A DNA stretch of 64,000 nucleotides from positions 310,001 to 374,000 of the forward strand of contig NZ_JAARLZ010000001.1 in the NCBI RefSeq assembly GCF_011759365.1, in the 5' to 3' direction. A program made the position numbers and the translations under genes. The notes beneath the pieces are model-generated. The model worked only from the letters and a program-made list of their open reading frames with translations. It searched no databases and had not been told where the DNA came from. This DNA is from Luteibacter anthropi. GTDB lineage: Bacteria > Pseudomonadota > Gammaproteobacteria > Xanthomonadales > Rhodanobacteraceae. Positions 17,131 through 24,836 of the stretch are shown here, piece after piece (the stretch's first letter is position 1; each line of letters opens with the position of its first letter).

Positions 17131-20091
17131 GTGCGGGAAGCGAAGGCAAAGGGGGCCAGGAGTCGACGCGCCCGCCGGATGCGCCTGGCAACCTGGGCCG
17201 TATCCCTGGCGGTGACGGTCGGCGTGGTCGCCATCGTCGGTGCGTTGCAACTGGAAGGCTACGAGCGCCTGCAGGTGGGCTATCGGCGGCAGCTGAGTGG
17301 CGTGGCTACCGCGCTGGTTCGCATGGTCGACCAGCAGATCGACGCCAGCCTCGGCCCCCTCCTCGCGCTGCGCAATGCCGTGGATGGACCTGACGACGAA
17401 TCGTTGCGGCACCGCCTCGCCGAGGTGCAGGCCCGGCATCCCGAGCTGCCGGGTTTCGTGGCCCTCGAAGCCCGTGGCGATGTGCTCGCGGCCGTCGGCA
17501 ATCCGGCCTCCGACTGGCGTCCCGGCATGGAGACACCGAAACGTACTGTCCTGGGTGTGGGTGTTCGCGTGGGTGTCGCGCAGACCAGCGGGACGGTGCC
17601 GGCAGCCATCCGCGTGATAGCGGATGCGCGTGTGGACCGGCCCGCGGCTTTCGGAACCCTCATCGACGCCGCACGCGTGAGCGAAGGCATGCGCCACATG
17701 ATGCCCGGCGGCGGCACCATGGGCGTGTTTTCCCCGGATGGTCAGCTCTTCGCGGGAAATCGCGACGACCTTCATGCGGTCTGGCATGGCCAGGGTCCGC
17801 GCGCGGGGACCAGTGATCACGGCGAGGAAGGCGACAACCTCTACGCCTGGTCTGCGTCGGCGCGTTATCCCTTCGTGGCACTGGCCGAACTGGATCGGGC
17901 GGCGATCCGGGCCGAGTGGGTGCGGCAGGCAGAGCCGACCGTATTGGCGACGCTCGGCCTCGTGATGCTGCTGAACCTGGGTGCGGGACTTTTCTCGCGT
18001 GCCTATCGCCGCCAGGATCGCCTGCTCGATGCATTGAGCCGCACGGCGCGCCATCTCGGCGATGTGCAGCGGACAGGGCATATCGGCCTGTGGGAAGCCG
18101 ACCTCGCGACCGGCACCATCGCCTGGTCGGGGCAGGTCCACGAGATCACCGGCCTGCCGCCCGAGCGTGTCGGTGGCCGACAGGGCACGTACTACAAGCT
18201 GGTGCATCCGGAAGACCAGCCCGCCATCGTGGAATGGCTGCATCGTTTCAACGAGGGCGATGGTCCGTACGACATCGAGCATCGCCTGTGCCGCCCCGAT
18301 GGCCGCGAAGTGCAGGTGAACCTGCGCGGCACGCGGATCACCGACGAGGCGGGCAAGTCGATCCTCGCGGGCACGATTTCGGAAATCACCGCCCTGCACG
18401 AAACACGCCTGCGCCTGCGCGACAGTGATCGCTACCTCGCAGCGAGCGAAGCGGCCTATCGCCGCCTGCTGGCGCGCGTGCCGTTGCCGCTGGTCATCGT
18501 GCGCAACGATCGCATCGCCTATGCCAACCTGCTGGCCCAGGAGCGCCTTGGACACGACGGCGGCACGCTGGTCGGCAAGGAGGCGGCGGGCTTCATGGAT
18601 GAAGACACCTTGCAGGCCGTACGTCGTGGCGGCGAAGGCGGCAGCATCGCCGCGTGGCTGGAACCCGTAGAGGGCATGCCTTTCGAGGCGGAGCTGGCAC
18701 TGTCGGGCATGCGCGACGAACACGGTGAAGGCACGCTGGTGATCGTGCGCGACGTCACCGAGCAGCGCAGCTACGAAGAGCGCCTGAATCACCAGGCCAC
18801 GCACGACGACCTCACCGGCCTGCCCAACCGGCGCTCGTCGCGCGAGACGCTGCAACGGATGATCCTGGAGGCACGCGTCAACGGCACCGGCGTGATGGTG
18901 CTGTTCGTCGACCTGGATCATTTCAAGGTCATCAACGACGCGCTGGGCCACGAGCTGGGCGACCAGGTCTTGCGTGACATCACCCTGCGCCTGGGCGACG
19001 TGCTGGGCAGCGAGGCCCACGTGGGTCGTTTCGGTGGCGATGAATTCCTCGCCGCGCTGCCCTTCACCACCTCGCCGGCCAAGGCGCTCGACGTGCTGCC
19101 GAAGCTCCAGGGCGCCATCGAGGAGCCGCTCGAAGTGGGTGGCACCGTACAGCGCCTGAAATGCAGCATCGGCGTGGCCTTCGCATCACGCGATGGCGCC
19201 GATGCCGACACACTGATCCGCAACGCCGACACGGCGATGTACGACGCGAAGCGTTCGGGACGCCATACCTGGAAGCGTTATTCGCCCGACATGCACGCTA
19301 CCGCCATGGCAAGGCTCACCGTGCTCACGCGCCTGTCGGGTGCGAACCTCGATCACGAACTGGCGCTGGCCTGGCAGACCCAGCATGCCGGTGACGACGG
19401 ACGCGTGATCGGTGTCGAGGCATTGCTGCGCTGGCCCACGGCGCCCGGCGACCTGGGCTCACCGGACCGGCTCATTCCCTTGCTGGAGGAAACCGGTGCG
19501 ATCGTGCAGATCGGCCAGTGGGTGCTGCGCGAGGCCTGTCGTCGCCAGCGGCGCATCGCCGAACTGCTGGGGCCCGACTGCCGCATCTCGGTCAATGTCT
19601 CGGTACACCAGCTGGTACACAGCGATCTGGTGGCGGAAGTGCGGCAGGCCTTGCAGGAGACCGGTGCACCGGCTTCGTCGCTGGAACTGGAGCTGACCGA
19701 AAGCGCCTTCATGCACGAACCGGAGCGGGCGATCCGCACGCTGCACGAACTGCGGGCGCTGGGCGTGAGCGTGGCGCTGGACGACTTCGGTACCGGCTAT
19801 TCCAACCTCACCTACCTGTCCCGCCTGCCGCTGGACAAGATCAAGATCGATCGCCACTTCACGGCCACGCTGTTGCAGGACGACGTGGATACATCGATCT
19901 GTCGCTCGATCATCTTCCTTGCCCGCAACCTCAATCTCGAAGTGGTCGCCGAAGGCGTCGAGACCGAGCGCCAGCGTGGCTGGCTGCTCGCCGAAGGATG
20001 CGTATCGATGCAGGGCTGGCTGTTTTCGCGAGCCGTGCCGCTGGAGCAGCTGGGTCCGCGGTCGACGCCGCTGGACCCGGTGATGTCCTGA
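17131..20091 (+). CDS. Membrane sensor with PAS, GGDEF and EAL domains (c-di-GMP synthesis/degradation)
   Basis: The product (986 residues from GTG 17131; the frame is open from 17080) is a large c-di-GMP enzyme. A membrane helix near residues 24-44 and another near 285-305 bracket a periplasmic sensor region of about 240 residues. Two PAS-like domains follow (about 330-440 with YYKLVHPEDQPAIVEW, and 450-560). The GGDEF domain has an intact active-site GGDEF (635-639), preceded by VDLDHFKVINDALGH. The EAL domain starts with EALLRW (763-768) and keeps NVSVHQL, ELTESAF, DDFGTGYSNLTYL, IKIDRHF and EGVETERQ. Both catalytic sites look intact, so it may be bifunctional. A purine-rich RBS lies very close to GTG 17131; ATG 17179 is an alternative start. 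Confidence 0.9.
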   Translation: MREAKAKGARSRRARRMRLATWAVSLAVTVGVVAIVGALQLEGYERLQVGYRRQLSGVATALVRMVDQQIDASLGPLLALRNAVDGPDDESLRHRLAEVQARHPELPGFVALEARGDVLAAVGNPASDWRPGMETPKRTVLGVGVRVGVAQTSGTVPAAIRVIADARVDRPAAFGTLIDAARVSEGMRHMMPGGGTMGVFSPDGQLFAGNRDDLHAVWHGQGPRAGTSDHGEEGDNLYAWSASARYPFVALAELDRAAIRAEWVRQAEPTVLATLGLVMLLNLGAGLFSRAYRRQDRLLDALSRTARHLGDVQRTGHIGLWEADLATGTIAWSGQVHEITGLPPERVGGRQGTYYKLVHPEDQPAIVEWLHRFNEGDGPYDIEHRLCRPDGREVQVNLRGTRITDEAGKSILAGTISEITALHETRLRLRDSDRYLAASEAAYRRLLARVPLPLVIVRNDRIAYANLLAQERLGHDGGTLVGKEAAGFMDEDTLQAVRRGGEGGSIAAWLEPVEGMPFEAELALSGMRDEHGEGTLVIVRDVTEQRSYEERLNHQATHDDLTGLPNRRSSRETLQRMILEARVNGTGVMVLFVDLDHFKVINDALGHELGDQVLRDITLRLGDVLGSEAHVGRFGGDEFLAALPFTTSPAKALDVLPKLQGAIEEPLEVGGTVQRLKCSIGVAFASRDGADADTLIRNADTAMYDAKRSGRHTWKRYSPDMHATAMARLTVLTRLSGANLDHELALAWQTQHAGDDGRVIGVEALLRWPTAPGDLGSPDRLIPLLEETGAIVQIGQWVLREACRRQRRIAELLGPDCRISVNVSVHQLVHSDLVAEVRQALQETGAPASSLELELTESAFMHEPERAIRTLHELRALGVSVALDDFGTGYSNLTYLSRLPLDKIKIDRHFTATLLQDDVDTSICRSIIFLARNLNLEVVAEGVETERQRGWLLAEGCVSMQGWLFSRAVPLEQLGPRSTPLDPVMS

Positions 20092-20099
20092 CGCGGCCC

Positions 20100-20792
20100 T
20101 CAGGCCGCGCGGGACGCCTGTCCCTGTCGATGCTCACCGGGCCGCACCCGTGCGGTCTCCGCCGGCATGCGCGGACGCGCCTTGTCGATCGCGGCAAGCT
20201 GCGCCCGCAGGCGTTCGAATTTCAGCCGGGCGCGGCGCGCGTTGTGGCGACGGCTCATCGACGTGAGCGGCAACACGTTCTTCTCGCCGAAGCCATCAAT
20301 GATCACCAGTCGCGGGCCGCCCCGCGAATCCGTGCCATACACGACATTGGCCGCGTGCAGGTCGTTGACGATGACGTAGTGACGCAGCACTTCTTCGAAC
20401 AGGCGGTTGATCAGTGCGTTGATTTCGGGCGTCATGCCCTGCGCCTTCACCATGGATTCGAGCGAAGGCGCCATGCGCCCGTCATCGCCCGTCACCTTCT
20501 CCGAAACCAGTCCCAGGCCCTGGTCGGTATCGACCAGGCCCACGATACGGGCCACGGGCGAGGGCTCGTCCGAGAAGCGACGAGAGGTCAGGTACTCCTT
20601 GAATTCCCGCATGTAGCTCACGTACGGGCCGGTGCGCGCCAGCCTGCGATACCAGGGCGCGTTGAACCAGCGATGCTGCAGGTTATCCGGCCGCATCACC
20701 TTGATGAGCAACGACGGATGGTCCGGGTGCTCGTAAATGTACCGACGGCCGCCTGCGGCGACCGGTTCGATCCCCTCTAAAGAGATGATCAT
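20100..20792 (-). CDS. YrbL-like protein (PhoP regulatory network protein family, kinase-like fold)
   Basis: The 230-residue protein matches the YrbL family, named for PhoP-regulated members in enterobacteria; the biochemical function is unknown. It has a protein-kinase-like core: an N-terminal lobe with LLIKVMR, a catalytic-loop-like NDLHAANVVYG and a metal-binding-loop-like LVIIDGFGEKN. The C-terminal 50 residues are basic. ATG is at 20792 (minus strand) with GGAG five bases upstream. It converges with the GGDEF/EAL gene, with a GC hairpin (20093-20108) overlapping its stop codon. An 11-bp-period direct repeat lies about 70 bases upstream and resembles sites of OmpR-type regulators such as PhoP. 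Confidence 0.82.
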   Translation of the reverse strand: MIISLEGIEPVAAGGRRYIYEHPDHPSLLIKVMRPDNLQHRWFNAPWYRRLARTGPYVSYMREFKEYLTSRRFSDEPSPVARIVGLVDTDQGLGLVSEKVTGDDGRMAPSLESMVKAQGMTPEINALINRLFEEVLRHYVIVNDLHAANVVYGTDSRGGPRLVIIDGFGEKNVLPLTSMSRRHNARRARLKFERLRAQLAAIDKARPRMPAETARVRPGEHRQGQASRAA

Positions 20793-20860
20793 GTTGCTCC
20801 TCTAGTCCCTCCCTACCCGCTGGGACCAAGGGCCGGACAGGCACTGCCCTGCCATATTCC

Positions 20861-20877
20861 TGTAAGCCAAATGTAAG
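20861..20877. promoter_or_regulatory. Candidate PhoP/OmpR-type direct repeat upstream of yrbL-like gene
   Basis: TGTAAG-N5-TGTAAG is a direct repeat with an exact 11-bp period, the arrangement bound by OmpR-family regulators and, in enterobacteria, by PhoP. It lies 69 bases upstream of the yrbL-like start. The hexamer differs from the classical TGTTTA, so the regulator is uncertain. Confidence 0.4.
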
Positions 20878-21032
20878 GTTCCCACGGAACTTTTCAACGC
20901 GCAAGAAAAAACGTGCATTTCGTCGTTCACCATTCGGCGCCAATGCGTTCGCCGGAAGACGATTTATAGCGACGGGGAGAACTCCTACATTGGGAGGGTG
21001 GCGACCGCCACGGCCCGTCCCCAGGTGTCCTC

Positions 21033-21848
21033 ATGATCCGCGCCCCCGCCCTCTTCATCTCCCACGGTGCTCCGACCTTCGCGTTGCAGCCCGGCCTGCT
21101 CGGCTCGAAGCTGACGCAGATCGGTGAGCCGCTGGGCGCGGCGGCGGCGATTGTGGTGGTTTCGCCGCACTGGCAGACCTGCGGCATCCGCGTCACCGGG
21201 GCGGCGACGCCCGCGACCATCCATGACTTCGGCGGATTCGCGCCAGAGCTCTACACGCTCACCTATCCCTCGCCCGGCGCCCCGGCCCTGGCGGCCGAAA
21301 CGGCCTCGCTGCTGATCGATGCGGGTTTTGTCGCCATGGTGGACGCCGAGCGCGGCTACGACCACGGCGCCTGGGTGCCGTTGCGCTACCTGCGCCCGGA
21401 TGCCGATGTTCCGGTGATCCAGGTATCCATGCCGCATAACCTGGATACGGAAGGTGCCCTGCGCCTGGGCAAGGCGCTGGGCAGCTTGCGCGAGCGCGGC
21501 GTGGTGGTGGTCGGCTCGGGCAGCCTCACGCACAACCTCTACGAGATACGCCGTGATAGTGGCCAGGGCCATGCGGCCTATGCGGCGGAATTTGCCCGCT
21601 GGACGCGCGAGGCCGTGATGGCTGGTGATATGCGTTCGCTGCTCGACTACCGCCGCCTAGCCCCCAGCGCCATTCGTGCCCATCCGACCGAAGAGCATTA
21701 CCTACCCTTGCTGGTGGCTGCAGGTGCCGCCGGCTGTGACGCTCCCAGCGCGATCGATGGCGGCATCACCTATGGAGTGCTGTCGATGGATTCCTACGTC
21801 TGGATGTCGGCTAAATCAGCGGGCAGAGATGACTTTATAAGTCATTGA
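21033..21848 (+). CDS. ygiD: YgiD-like 4,5-DOPA/extradiol ring-cleavage dioxygenase (class III, LigB fold)
   Basis: The 271-residue protein belongs to the LigB-type dioxygenases related to E. coli YgiD. Metal ligands are recognisable: H11 in ISHGAPTF, H46 in VVSPHW and the C-terminal HPTEEHYLPLL (H217, H222). Further family features are VPVIQVSMP and GSGSLTHNLYEI. ATG 21033 follows an upstream purine-rich region. It acts in the cytoplasm on catechol-type substrates; the natural substrate is not known. It is monocistronic as far as can be seen. The next gene has quite different base composition. Confidence 0.87.
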   Translation: MIRAPALFISHGAPTFALQPGLLGSKLTQIGEPLGAAAAIVVVSPHWQTCGIRVTGAATPATIHDFGGFAPELYTLTYPSPGAPALAAETASLLIDAGFVAMVDAERGYDHGAWVPLRYLRPDADVPVIQVSMPHNLDTEGALRLGKALGSLRERGVVVVGSGSLTHNLYEIRRDSGQGHAAYAAEFARWTREAVMAGDMRSLLDYRRLAPSAIRAHPTEEHYLPLLVAAGAAGCDAPSAIDGGITYGVLSMDSYVWMSAKSAGRDDFISH

Positions 21849-21940
21849 TTTAGATGGTCGCTTCCGAAATCTTTTCCGAGCTCTTTGTGAGAGAATTTCT
21901 TCTAGGAAGAATCTTCATAGAACAGGTGGATGATTTGGGA

Positions 21941-22495
21941 GTGAATTGGACGGCGGGTCTTATGCGGTGGGCTCCGCACAGATGCAAGGAAAACAAATCG
22001 TACCCTCTAAATCATTTGCATCCTTTCAAATTCGATATTGAGCTACCCGCTACTTCGAAGATGGAGGGCGTTGTTGTAAATGTGCACGTAGGTTTTGGCC
22101 TGCACTGCTTCACAAGGAAAATTCTCCCTGGTGATTGTGAGAGCGAGCGGTACGGAGATGATCGTGAGCAGCGTACTTTTTGTAGGGAGCGGTACGCCCT
22201 ATCGAAGGGTTTGCGCGCTGTCGTGGAAAGTCTGAAAAACCGGCAGTGCGGGTTCGCGAAGGATGACAATTACGTCACGGTGGATGTGACGGATGTTCCC
22301 GGTCAGAGCATTCGATATGGTGTTTTCTTCAACGTCAAACGCTGGCGAGAACGCGGAGCTTCAGCGGTTCTACTCGTTGTGCAGAGCGCCTACGCCTTAG
22401 ACCATGGAAAGGCTGCCCCCATGCAGGGCAAAATCCGGTTGAACGTACTGCTTGGTCATGCGCTTCGTGGAACGAAACCAAAACGCGGGCGTTGA
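21941..22495 (+). CDS. Unrecognised protein from an AT-richer island (about 184 aa)
   Basis: I do not recognise this gene. The frame is open from ATG 21854, six bases after ygiD, but that start has no ribosome site. GTG 21941 has AGGTGGA (21924-21930) ten bases upstream and begins VNWTAGLMRW, so I prefer it. The product has no signal peptide or membrane helix. Visible segments include LNHLHPFKFDIELPA, HVGFGLHCFTRKILPGD, RYALSKGLRAVVESL, VTVDVTDVPG, VRYGVFFN-like IRYGVFFNVKRW and a basic tail (LLGHALRGTKPKRGR). Base composition and codon use are clearly more AT-rich than its neighbours, suggesting acquisition by transfer. It is followed at once by a region able to fold into several hairpins, so gene and RNA may form one unit. 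Confidence 0.65.
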   Translation: MNWTAGLMRWAPHRCKENKSYPLNHLHPFKFDIELPATSKMEGVVVNVHVGFGLHCFTRKILPGDCESERYGDDREQRTFCRERYALSKGLRAVVESLKNRQCGFAKDDNYVTVDVTDVPGQSIRYGVFFNVKRWRERGASAVLLVVQSAYALDHGKAAPMQGKIRLNVLLGHALRGTKPKRGR

Positions 22496-22680
22496 AAAAG
22501 CGAAGGCCCCGCAAGCGGGGCCCCGTAGTCTGGTCCTGTTACCTCCGCACCGGGCGGAACCACTTTCGTGGTAGGCAACGCCGTCTGATAAGACGCCAGC
22601 TATCGCGTTAATACCGATGATCCTCGTGAGGGCGGACCAAGTCAAGTCCGTACCGGACAGAGAAACTCGAAAGACCAAGG
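22496..22680 (-). ncRNA. Candidate structured RNA beside the AT-rich gene
   Basis: On the minus strand this gene-free region contains successive hairpins. GTCCG/CGGAC is at 22646-22658, CGTCT-GATA-AGACG at 22582-22595 (plus-strand reading), and ACCAC/GTGGT at 22559-22571. It ends in a strong GC stem (GGCCCCGC and its complement, 22505-22522) followed on the minus strand by a run of five T. That is what a small RNA with an intrinsic terminator looks like. Alternatively the last stem is only the terminator of the neighbouring plus-strand gene. No known RNA family is recognised, and the promoter is uncertain (TTGACT on the minus strand near 22640). Confidence 0.35.
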
Positions 22681-22740
22681 GCTGCTAATTAATTTATTGT
22701 TTTGTAAAGATAAATTGAAGATTCCCGTCACTCGGTGAGC

Positions 22741-22769
22741 TTGCTTATATTTAACCCGGGTAATATATT
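22741..22769 (+). promoter_or_regulatory. Promoter of the DUF2239-MATE operon
   Basis: TTGCTT (22741-22746), a 17-base spacer and TATATT (22764-22769) precede the DUF2239 start by about 30 bases. The spacer contains the palindromic octamer ACCCGGGT, a possible operator core. Confidence 0.5.
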
Positions 22770-22800
22770 TCGCATCCGATCGACTCATAGAGAATGTCAG

Positions 22801-23370
22801 ATGCCCGCCATCTATGCAGCTTTTGACGGCTACGTCTGCGTGGCCGCCGGGTCGCTCGCGGACGTGGCCGAGCGTTGCAAGCAACTGCTTGATGCCCGGC
22901 CCGATGCGTCTCCCATCGTCTACGACGACACCACCGGTCGCCCGGTAGACATCGACTACCGTGGCAGCGTGGAAGACGTGCTGTCGCGACTGTCCGCCGA
23001 TGAGACCGAACCGCCGGCAAAACGCGGCCCCGGGCGGCCGAAGCTGGGCGTCGTGGCTCGTGAAGTCACCCTGCTGCCCCGCCACTGGGACTGGCTCGCC
23101 AACCAGCCGGGCGGTGCCTCGGTGGCACTGCGGCGCCTGGTCGAAAGCGCCAGTCGCGAAGGGGCACCCGCCGAGCGGGTGCGTCAGGCGCGCGAAGTCG
23201 TGGACCGGGTGATGTTTGCCCTGGCCGGTGACCTGCCGGGTTATGAAGAAGCCTCGCGTGCCTTCCATCGTCATGAGGCCGATCACTTCGACGAACTCAT
23301 CGCCGGCTGGCCCGAGGACGTGCGACGCTATGTGAACCATCTCGTGGACCGCACAAGGGCCGATGCATGA
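22801..23370 (+). CDS. DUF2239 family protein
   Basis: The product is a 189-residue cytoplasmic protein of the uncharacterised DUF2239 family. The frame is open from 22735, but ATG 22801 starts the conserved part (MPAIYAAFDGYVCVAAGSL). The central RGPGRPKLGVVAREVTLLPR resembles an AT-hook-like basic segment followed by the family core (HWDWLANQPGGASVALRRLV). The C-terminus is helical. Its stop overlaps the start of the MATE exporter by ATGA, so the two are translated together; a functional link to export is inference. No enzymatic motif is visible. Confidence 0.75.
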   Translation: MPAIYAAFDGYVCVAAGSLADVAERCKQLLDARPDASPIVYDDTTGRPVDIDYRGSVEDVLSRLSADETEPPAKRGPGRPKLGVVAREVTLLPRHWDWLANQPGGASVALRRLVESASREGAPAERVRQAREVVDRVMFALAGDLPGYEEASRAFHRHEADHFDELIAGWPEDVRRYVNHLVDRTRADA

Positions 23371-24740
23371 AAGCGAATCCTTCCCTGATCGAGGGACCGA
23401 TCGGGCGCACGCTGTTGATGTTTTCCATGCCCATCCTGGCGACGAACATCCTGCAATCGCTCAATGCCTCGGTCAATGTGATGTGGATCGGCCGTTTCCT
23501 CGGGGAGGCGGCCTTTGCCGCCACGGCCAATGCCAACCTCATCCTGTTCTTCCTGCTGGGCCTCGTGTTCGGCATCAGCATGGCCACGACGATCATGGTC
23601 GGGCAGGCGCTGGGCGCACGTGACATCGCCGAAGCGCGTCGCGTCGTCGGTACGGGACTGGGTTTCTTCGTGCTGTTGTCCGTGCTCGTGGCCACGGGGG
23701 GATTCATCACCACGCCGGCCATGCTGGCCGCCATGGGTACGCCGGCGGACGTGCAGCCCTACGCCATTGCCTACCTGCGGATCATCTTCCTGGCCCTGCC
23801 TTCGGCCTATCTGTCCGTGCTGCTGGCGATGGTGCTGCGCGGTGCGGGCGATTCGCGGACGCCCCTGCTTTTCATGATTCTTGCCGTGGTGCTCGACATC
23901 GCGCTCAATCCGGTCTTCATCTTCGGCATCGGCCCGATTCCCCGGATGGGTATCGCCGGCTCCGCCGTGGCGACCCTGATCGCGCAGGTCGTCTCGGTGA
24001 TCGCGCTTATCGCCTGGCTTTACCGGCGCAAGCATTTCCTGTGCATCCATCGCCATGAACTGCACATGCTGATTCCCGATCGCGCGGTGATGCGCAGCCT
24101 GATCTTCAAGGGCATGCCGATGGGTGCGCAGCTGGTGGTGATCTCGTCGTCGGCCATCATCATGATGGCGCTGGTGAACCGCCACGGCTCGCAGACGACG
24201 GCGGCCTACGGTGCGGCCGTGCAGCTGTGGAACTACATCCAGATGCCTGCGATCGCGGTGGGTACGGCGGTGTCGTCGATGGTGGCGCAGAACGTGGGCG
24301 CGCGTCGCTGGGATCGCATTCCGGGCATCGGCAGCGCCGGTGTGCTGGCCAGCCTGGGCATGACCGGGGCGCTGGTCGTGATCGTGTGCCTGTTCAACCG
24401 CGGTGCGCTGTCGATCTTCCTGGGTTCAGACAGCACGGCCATCGGCATCGCGCAGCACCTGAACCTGATCGTGGTCTGGTCGTACCTGATGTTCGGCGTG
24501 ACCTTCGTGCTGTTCGGCGTGGTACGCGCCACGGGCGCGGTGATGTTCCCGCTCTGCGTGCTGGCGCTCACCATGTGGTTCATCCGCTATCCGTTCGCGT
24601 ACTTTCTCGGCCCCTACTGGGGCGCTGATGCGATCTGGTGGGCCTTCCCGGTGAGCTCGACGATATCGGTACTCATCACGGTGGTGTACTACCGCGCCGG
24701 CACCTGGAAAAACGCCAGCATCTTCCCCGCCGCAGCCTGA
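23367..24740 (+). CDS. MATE-family efflux transporter
   Basis: The 457-residue membrane protein is a multidrug and toxin extrusion (MatE, NorM/DinF-like) exporter, expected to use H+ or Na+ to expel organic cations. Both halves of the family are seen: N-terminal GPIGRTLLMFSMPILATNIL and VMWIGRFLGEAAFAATANAN, then the second-half counterpart IFKGMPMGAQLVVISSSAIIM. Roughly twelve hydrophobic segments fit the fold. ATG 23367 overlaps the DUF2239 stop. A perfect REP pair follows and probably ends the operon. Confidence 0.93.
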   Translation: MKANPSLIEGPIGRTLLMFSMPILATNILQSLNASVNVMWIGRFLGEAAFAATANANLILFFLLGLVFGISMATTIMVGQALGARDIAEARRVVGTGLGFFVLLSVLVATGGFITTPAMLAAMGTPADVQPYAIAYLRIIFLALPSAYLSVLLAMVLRGAGDSRTPLLFMILAVVLDIALNPVFIFGIGPIPRMGIAGSAVATLIAQVVSVIALIAWLYRRKHFLCIHRHELHMLIPDRAVMRSLIFKGMPMGAQLVVISSSAIIMMALVNRHGSQTTAAYGAAVQLWNYIQMPAIAVGTAVSSMVAQNVGARRWDRIPGIGSAGVLASLGMTGALVVIVCLFNRGALSIFLGSDSTAIGIAQHLNLIVVWSYLMFGVTFVLFGVVRATGAVMFPLCVLALTMWFIRYPFAYFLGPYWGADAIWWAFPVSSTISVLITVVYYRAGTWKNASIFPAAA

Positions 24741-24750
24741 CCCCCGCTTA

Positions 24751-24820
24751 TGCAGGAGCGCGCCTTGCGCGCGACCGGGTTGTCGCGATAACCCGGTCGC
24801 GCGCAAGGCGCGCTCCTACA
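24751..24820. repeat. REP-like inverted pair after the MATE gene
   Basis: Forward and reversed copies of the repeat, 28 bases each, face each other across 14 bases and are complementary over nearly their full length. They lie between the convergent MATE (plus) and RND (minus) genes and may act as a two-way transcription barrier. Confidence 0.93.
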
Positions 24821-24836
24821 TGGGTCGGCCGGCAGG

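Noticed and set aside
22559-22600. tRNA gene in the structured region
   Set aside because: Stems are present but there is no acceptor/T-arm consensus and no anticodon arm geometry.
22397-22678. 93-codon minus-strand ORF in the candidate RNA region
   Set aside because: It overlaps the end of the AT-rich gene and lies across hairpins and the terminator stem; no RBS. The region is better explained as structured RNA.
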